Both the position numbers and the translations under genes were made by a program. Of a stretch of DNA of 24,629 nt, positions 19,487 to 24,629 are shown piece after piece (position 1 is the stretch's first letter; each line of letters starts with the position of its first letter). The notes under the pieces are model-generated. The model ran no database searches, was not told the DNA's origin, and worked only from the letters and a program-made list of their open reading frames with translations. Source of the DNA: Gryganskiella cystojenkinii (lineage: Eukaryota; Mortierellomycota; Mortierellomycetes; Mortierellales; Mortierellaceae); the NCBI GenBank assembly GCA_015852425.1, contig JAAAIG010000598.1, positions 1-24,629 of the forward strand, read 5' to 3'.

Positions 19487-22400
19487 ATGGCGCCCAATGT
19501 GGGGGGTGTCTACCACATCGTTGCTCAGACGCCGGAAGTACCGTTATTGAAAGGCGGAAAGGAAATCGAGAGTTTCTTAATCAAGTACAACCTCTATGCC
19601 TTGGCCCAAAACTGGACCGGCAGCGAGAAGAGAAAAAAGGTCCACCTCTATGTCGTCAAAGGTCTGAAACCAGCTATAAAGCAGACTGCTAGTGAAGCCA
19701 AGTCCTGGTCCGAGTTTGAAGCAGAATGCAAAGAGGTTCTCTTCCCAAGCGAGGAGGAGCCGACACCAAGAGAGGGACAAAAGCTACTGGATGCCGTCAA
19801 GGCACGAGGTCTTAACCCAGCGGAGCCCATGATCGACATCAAGACAATCCAGAACGCGCTGAACACCATGGGAGGAGCCCAACCGAGATTCCAAGTCAAC
19901 ACTGTCCTCAGTTGCCTAAAATACGAAAGGATCAAGGAGAAGTACGAGAAGAAGTACGACGATGATACAACCCTCTCCGTCTTTTGGAAAGATCTGTGCA
20001 AGGACATCAAGAAGGAGTACGAAAAGCAGGGGTCAGCCCCGTCCCTTTCCAGCGCGGTGACAACGACGAAGAACCACACTAACTCCGTGGAAAGGAGCGG
20101 CAGTAACAACATGCCTCAGTGGGAAAGGAGCGGCAGTAACAACGTGCCTCAGTGGGAGAGCAAGGGGGAGTGTTGGTATTGCCGCGCGCATGGCCACATG
20201 CGTGGAGACTGTCCGGAATTCCGCAGCGACTATGCCGCTAGAATCGTACTGATAGGAACCAACGGCCGTCCACTTTATGCTGGCAGTGGGAAAGCTATAT
20301 ACGATAGAGACGTAAGCAAGAGTGCCATGGTCCTGGCTCGAGAACGTGCAGAGGCCGATAATGCTGCTTCAGGGTCTACCAAACTCGTCACTTTCAACGT
20401 CAACTCAATCAAAGCCGAGACCATTTCTAACCCTGCCGTGAGCAACCATGTCTTGGTGGACGCTTTGGCTGCCAAGAGACGAGCAGTAGAGGAGCTCCCG
20501 AATCACAATGCAGGAGTGCATACGCGAGTAAATCGAGCCCCTGATGAAAGTGCTGCGGGACCTTCTGCGGGTACCAGAGGTCAGAATCAAAGAAACGAAA
20601 CTGCCGAGAACCGAGGGCTAGAGTCTGTCAACCCTGCAGCCACCAGAGAAGCACATGTTCCTCGTCGAGTAACTAAAGCTGAAAAGGCAAACGAGGAGAC
20701 GGCGGCCAATATCGTGGGTTCTCTATTCAACCAGGAGGTCACCGTCAAGCTGGGTTTTCTGCTTGGGCAATCGCCACTGATCCAGAAGGAATTCGGTAAT
20801 TTGGTCCAAGGACACAGGAACCCTACGGAAACCACTCATGCGACTATGGGGACAGGAACGGCCGCTATGTCCATCCAGACCGAGAGTTTGACCATAGGTC
20901 CGAGCACGACTTCAGTCCACTGCAACACCACATACACACACGGAATCATTCATGGGGTGCAAGAGTCCCTATGTATCGATCCGGGTTCGGAAGCAAGCCT
21001 GGTCTCGGAGAAGGTTGCCGCGAGGCTCAACTTGCAAGTGGAGGAGTCCGAGCTAGTCACGTCCATTAATGGAATTAACGGCGCAGAGGTCACAAATCGA
21101 GTGGTAAACAATGTCCCAGTGAAGATAGGAGACGTAATTGTCAACGCTCATTTCACGGTTGTAAAGAACTTGCCCGGAGGCCCGTTACTCGGAATGCCAT
21201 TCCTCCGCGATGCGGATTATGAGGTTGCCTCCGATGAAGGCGGAAAGAAGTGGGTGACACTCTCGGACAAGGTTAGTAACCCATCGAGTCGATCTCCAAA
21301 TGTGGTAAAGTTCCCGCTCTTCAGTGAGGATCCACGTCCAAGGGAGTTAAACGCTCGTCGGGTCCAAGTCGAGAAAGGAGTCCAAATAGAAAAGGACGAG
21401 CAGGTCATCGCCACGGTCACTATGGAACCGGAAAACTTGGGTGTCGGTAGTAACGCGCCTTGCCGGAAAAACGAGGTCTGGTCAGTGCAAGAGCGGATCC
21501 GAGAATTCGATGCCCGAGGTGCCAAGTACAAGCCAGTCGGAAAAAAGGTCAACCCTGTAGCCGCAGCGGTCCCAAAGGATAAACAACTAGAGCTTCCTCC
21601 TCCGAAGGAACGTTACAAGGGTATTCGACTCACTGAGGAACGACTCGCAGAACTCAAGGTCGGGGATGGGATGTTGACTGAGGTCGAAGTAAAGTATTTT
21701 AAGGACAGGCTCAAGGAAGTCGACGGAGCCTTTGCCTTCACGGACAAGGAGATGGGGGTCCTTGATGCAAACATCGAACCCCCAGTTCGAATCCCACTCC
21801 TCGAACATGTGCCTTGGAACGATAAACCATACCCGTTGCCGAGAAACCTCCATGATGACATAGTAAGGATGCTCAGGAGCAAGTTGGAGGAAGGGGTTAT
21901 TGAGCCCTGCATCGGGTCTTACTCGAACCGGTGGTTTGTGGTCCAAAAACCCAGTGGCGGTCTGAGGTTTATCCAGGACATGTCCAGCGCAAATAAGTAT
22001 ACTGTCAAGAACTTGGGGAGACCTCCCAACGCGGACGAACTAGCGGAGGATGTGTCAGGGAGACCCATAATCACTACCTTTGATCTTTATTCAGGATATG
22101 ACCAGTTGGTAGTCCACCCAGACGACCGAGACTATTTCGGGTTACAGACACCTATTGGGTTAGTGCGCATGGCCCGCCTGCCCCAGGGGTGGAGCAACTC
22201 GGTCGGGATTTACCAAAGGATTATGGTCAAGGTGTTAATGCCGTTTATACCCACGGTAGTGAGTGTCTTCATGGACGATGGTATGATCAAGGGAGCGCGT
22301 AGCCGAGATGAAACGGTTGACGACGGTGGGGTCCGGAAGTTTGTTCGCGACCACATCGACGATACCATAAACGTTTTCAAGCGTCTTGAAGAGGTTGGGC

Positions 22401-24535
22401 TTACGGTCAGTGGAAAGAAGTGTTGTTTCGGTGTCACCTCGGCAAAGGTTCTAGGTTACATGTGCTCGGACAAAGGACGAACGCCCACCCAGGAGACTCT
22501 GGACAAAATCAGAGACTGGCCGGTGCCAAAGGACCTTCATGCACTGCGGTCGTTCATAGCCAGTGCCAACTTCATCAGAGCTTGGGGAAAGGACTTTTCG
22601 ATCATCGCGGAACCGCTATTTAGGCTACACAAGAAGAACCAGCGATACGTATGGGGCAAGGCGCAACAGGACGCTTTCCAAGGGATAAAGGACACCCTTC
22701 TCAAGGACAACTACCTTGCGTCTTTAGATTACACCAGTGGCGGGAAAATCTACTGTACTTTGGATGCTAGTCCTGTAGGTGTTGGCGGTGTCTTCTATCA
22801 AGAGGACGAAACAGGGCAACGTCGTATCATCCGGTTCGTGAGCATCCTGTTCAACGAGAGGCAGAGAAGGTACGCGCAGGTGAAGCGGGAACTGTATGCT
22901 GCTTACCGAGTCGTCAAGGCGCTGCAGAATTACCTTTATGGGGTTTCCTTCGTTCTGGAGACTGATGCCAAGGCCATCATAGGTATGCTAAGGAATCCAG
23001 AACTACCCAACGACGCGATGACCCGATGGGTTGCATTCTTGAAGAAGTTTGATTTCGAGCCGTTCCACATCAAAGGAAAAGATAACGTCCTAGCCGACGG
23101 TCTTAGTCGATATCAGTGCTTGGCCGAAGAGGAGGATGACGAGGATGAGAACGAGGGCGATGAAGACGATCTAATCGGAATGGATGTAAGAAGCGTGAAC
23201 GTTTCTCTCGGGGTCCGCGATGACGAGTACTTTGGGGTTCAAGAAGTCGAACAAGTCCACAAGACAAACGTCAGAGTGACAAGCGAATACTATAAGATCA
23301 TCATGAAGAAAACTAGGGGAGTCAACCTAGGGGTAGATCAGAAGGAAAAGGATAAATTAGAAAAATTGGCGCCCCACTACGAAGTTGTGGATGACCTTCT
23401 CTTCTTCAAGACCAGGAACGGGCCGTCCAAGAGAGTGATTGATGGAGAAGCGAATCAGTGGAGCATCATGAAGGCGGTGCATAGCGGTCATCCTCATGGT
23501 CACCGAGGGGTCCAGGCTACGGCAAGGCTCTGCGAGGAGCGGTTCTACTTCGAGGGGTTACTCAAGATGGCAAAAAGAGTCGTGCAAGAGTGCGGGGTAT
23601 GCCAGCGAGAAGGAAGAATTGCAGCCAAGGAACCACTCAAACCCTATTTTGGGTCTACGTTGTTCAGTCGTCTCGGGTTCGATCTAGTCGAGATGCCGAG
23701 GGCAGCCACTGGTGAGGCTTACATCGCGGTTGCTAGGGACGACTTTACTGGTTGGGTTGAGGCCAAAGCTCTGAAGTCCAAGGAAGCTTTACCGGCCTAT
23801 GAGTTTCTTCGGGATGAGGTCGTGAGCCGATTTGGGGTTCCTGGTGAGATCTTGGCAGATCAAGGGGAGCTTCACGGTGAACAAGTACAGAAGTTTGCGG
23901 AGAAAGATGGACTGATCCTCAAGTTTACAAGTCCTTACTACCCTCAGACAAATGGAATGGTCGAGCGCGGCCATGCTCCCTTGATTGAGTGTCTGAGAAA
24001 ACTCGCATGGGGAAATGAGAGAGTCTGGCCTACGTTTCTTTCTAGCGCGCTTTGGGCAGATCGAGTCTCTTGGAAGAGGACCACGGGCGAGACTCCGTTC
24101 CGTCTGGTCTACGGGTATGACTGCGTCCTCCCTATGGATATCAACCACAAGTCCTGGGCAGGTCTGGATTGGAAGAACGTAAAGACCACGGCTGAGCTTC
24201 TGGAGACGCGAGCGCGTCAGTTACAGTCGTCTATGTGGTTGCGAGAAATCGCTGGGATCCGTCTGGATAACAGCCGTCGCAAGAACAAAGAGTTGTTTGA
24301 TGAAACCCATCGGATCAGAGAGAAGGCCTTGGAGGTCGGTAGTCTGGTCTTGATGAGAGATTCGAATTTGGGCAAGAAGGACGCCAAGTTGCAATTCAGA
24401 TGGAGGGGCCCTTATCGAATCAAAGCGATCTACCATGAAGGTGTCTACCAACTCGCGGAATTGGATGGCGTCATCTTCCGCAAGAGTGTCTCTGGAAACC
24501 ACTTGGTCCCTTTCTATGTGGGAAGGGAAGAGTAA
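19487..24535 (+). CDS. Ty3/Gypsy Gag-Pol polyprotein, intact, 1682 aa
   Basis: Gag-like helical N-terminus to about residue 200. Zinc knuckle C229-x2-C232-x4-H237-x4-C242. Aspartic protease around D498 (DPGS) with a GGPLLGMP strand at 564-571. RT palm residues D866 (FDLYSGY) and D930/D931 in FMDD. RNase H candidates D1093, E1135, D1160 and D1204 (ADGLSR). An acidic linker at about 1210-1235. Integrase HHCC zinc site near H1335/H1339 and C1369/C1372, with catalytic D1399, D1458 and E1493. GPY/F-type module near the end (WRGPYRI), and no chromodomain after it. All catalytic residues expected of an active element are present and there is no internal stop or frameshift, so it may be competent. 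Gag and Pol are one frame, so no frameshift separates their output. The ATG at 19487 is chosen as the first after the in-frame stop at 19430. Confidence 0.96.
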   Translation: MAPNVGGVYHIVAQTPEVPLLKGGKEIESFLIKYNLYALAQNWTGSEKRKKVHLYVVKGLKPAIKQTASEAKSWSEFEAECKEVLFPSEEEPTPREGQKLLDAVKARGLNPAEPMIDIKTIQNALNTMGGAQPRFQVNTVLSCLKYERIKEKYEKKYDDDTTLSVFWKDLCKDIKKEYEKQGSAPSLSSAVTTTKNHTNSVERSGSNNMPQWERSGSNNVPQWESKGECWYCRAHGHMRGDCPEFRSDYAARIVLIGTNGRPLYAGSGKAIYDRDVSKSAMVLARERAEADNAASGSTKLVTFNVNSIKAETISNPAVSNHVLVDALAAKRRAVEELPNHNAGVHTRVNRAPDESAAGPSAGTRGQNQRNETAENRGLESVNPAATREAHVPRRVTKAEKANEETAANIVGSLFNQEVTVKLGFLLGQSPLIQKEFGNLVQGHRNPTETTHATMGTGTAAMSIQTESLTIGPSTTSVHCNTTYTHGIIHGVQESLCIDPGSEASLVSEKVAARLNLQVEESELVTSINGINGAEVTNRVVNNVPVKIGDVIVNAHFTVVKNLPGGPLLGMPFLRDADYEVASDEGGKKWVTLSDKVSNPSSRSPNVVKFPLFSEDPRPRELNARRVQVEKGVQIEKDEQVIATVTMEPENLGVGSNAPCRKNEVWSVQERIREFDARGAKYKPVGKKVNPVAAAVPKDKQLELPPPKERYKGIRLTEERLAELKVGDGMLTEVEVKYFKDRLKEVDGAFAFTDKEMGVLDANIEPPVRIPLLEHVPWNDKPYPLPRNLHDDIVRMLRSKLEEGVIEPCIGSYSNRWFVVQKPSGGLRFIQDMSSANKYTVKNLGRPPNADELAEDVSGRPIITTFDLYSGYDQLVVHPDDRDYFGLQTPIGLVRMARLPQGWSNSVGIYQRIMVKVLMPFIPTVVSVFMDDGMIKGARSRDETVDDGGVRKFVRDHIDDTINVFKRLEEVGLTVSGKKCCFGVTSAKVLGYMCSDKGRTPTQETLDKIRDWPVPKDLHALRSFIASANFIRAWGKDFSIIAEPLFRLHKKNQRYVWGKAQQDAFQGIKDTLLKDNYLASLDYTSGGKIYCTLDASPVGVGGVFYQEDETGQRRIIRFVSILFNERQRRYAQVKRELYAAYRVVKALQNYLYGVSFVLETDAKAIIGMLRNPELPNDAMTRWVAFLKKFDFEPFHIKGKDNVLADGLSRYQCLAEEEDDEDENEGDEDDLIGMDVRSVNVSLGVRDDEYFGVQEVEQVHKTNVRVTSEYYKIIMKKTRGVNLGVDQKEKDKLEKLAPHYEVVDDLLFFKTRNGPSKRVIDGEANQWSIMKAVHSGHPHGHRGVQATARLCEERFYFEGLLKMAKRVVQECGVCQREGRIAAKEPLKPYFGSTLFSRLGFDLVEMPRAATGEAYIAVARDDFTGWVEAKALKSKEALPAYEFLRDEVVSRFGVPGEILADQGELHGEQVQKFAEKDGLILKFTSPYYPQTNGMVERGHAPLIECLRKLAWGNERVWPTFLSSALWADRVSWKRTTGETPFRLVYGYDCVLPMDINHKSWAGLDWKNVKTTAELLETRARQLQSSMWLREIAGIRLDNSRRKNKELFDETHRIREKALEVGSLVLMRDSNLGKKDAKLQFRWRGPYRIKAIYHEGVYQLAELDGVIFRKSVSGNHLVPFYVGREE
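20090..20155 (+). repeat. 2 x 33-bp tandem duplication in gag
   Basis: Two adjacent 33-bp units differ at one base and encode ERSGSNN[M/V]PQW twice, directly before the zinc knuckle. The near identity indicates a recent in-frame duplication. Confidence 0.92.
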
Positions 24536-24564
24536 GGTATCGCTCGCGACCTAGGTCTTGAGCT

Positions 24565-24572
24565 GGGGGGGA
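24565..24572 (+). other. Polypurine tract
   Basis: GGGGGGGA between the pol stop codon and the candidate 3' LTR start at 24576, the expected place for plus-strand priming. Confidence 0.6.
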
Positions 24573-24575
24573 TGA

Positions 24576-24629
24576 TGTGGTGGTTTGGGCCAGTTCCAAG
24601 CCACCCAGACACACATAAATTATTGAGCA
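24576..24629 (+). repeat. Start of 3' LTR (truncated by window)
   Basis: TGTGGTGGTTTGGG follows the purine tract and matches the candidate 5' LTR start at 13 of 14 bases. The next 40 bases match it only loosely, although a TATA-like element is retained. Confidence 0.5.

Larger units (their letters stand above)
19042..24629 (+). mobile_element. Ty3/Gypsy LTR retrotransposon, 3' end cut by the window
   Basis: One continuous gag-pol frame in the order Gag, CCHC knuckle, protease, reverse transcriptase, RNase H, integrase. Integrase after RT/RNase H defines the Ty3/Gypsy order rather than Ty1/Copia. The left end is placed at the TGTCGTGGTTTGGG motif because a near copy (TGTGGTGGTTTGGG, 13 of 14 matching) occurs right after a purine tract downstream of pol, where a 3' LTR should begin. 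No target-site duplication can be checked, because the right end lies outside the window. The undamaged ORF suggests a recent or still competent insertion. Confidence 0.88.

Noticed and set aside
1..24629. CRISPR array, rRNA genes or biosynthetic/defence cluster
   Set aside because: No spaced palindromic repeats, rRNA signatures or grouped enzyme genes are present; this is a fungal nuclear locus.

Overview
The window is nuclear DNA from a filamentous fungus. The evidence is: short GT-AG introns of about 95-165 bp, a eukaryotic cytosolic P2 ribosomal stalk protein, a mitochondrial COQ7 with a presequence, Ser/Gln-rich nuclear proteins, and an intact Ty3/Gypsy retroelement. The gene content, the very homopolymer-rich gene-poor spacer and the WGR-domain protein suggest an early-diverging lineage such as Mortierellomycota. 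That placement is inference from style, not a database match.

Layout: (1) 1-992, plus strand, the 3' part of a WGR-domain protein gene with one intron. (2) 1458-5297, minus strand, convergent with it: a long intronless gene for a 1279-aa Ser-rich, coiled-coil protein ending in a split GATA-like finger and a second four-cysteine site. (3) About 5.4-12.0 kb: a spacer of roughly 6.6 kb with no gene I can support, full of A/T, GA and G/C homopolymers and broken by a 35-N assembly gap. (4) 12010-13304, minus: an arrestin-fold protein gene, two exons. (5) 13561-14778, minus: COQ7, five exons, rebuilt exon by exon. (6) 15677-16107, plus: RPP2 (60S acidic ribosomal protein P2), two exons, divergent from COQ7. 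(7) 16733-17803, minus: a predicted secreted, very acidic, Gln-rich protein of unknown function. (8) About 19042 to the window end, plus: a Ty3/Gypsy LTR retrotransposon with a single intact 1682-codon gag-pol ORF. Its 3' LTR is cut by the window edge.

The cellular genes do not form an evident pathway. COQ7 (ubiquinone synthesis) and RPP2 (translation) are housekeeping genes sharing a divergent promoter, and the rest look independent. The most unusual material is in the retroelement leader. A 34-bp direct repeat sits exactly at a candidate 5' splice site and a candidate 3' splice site. The short leader ORF is in the same frame as gag-pol and is separated from it by one stop codon. The visible start of the 3' LTR differs markedly from the candidate 5' LTR although the coding region is undamaged. 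I did not find a defence island, a biosynthetic cluster, a CRISPR array, or rRNA or tRNA genes.
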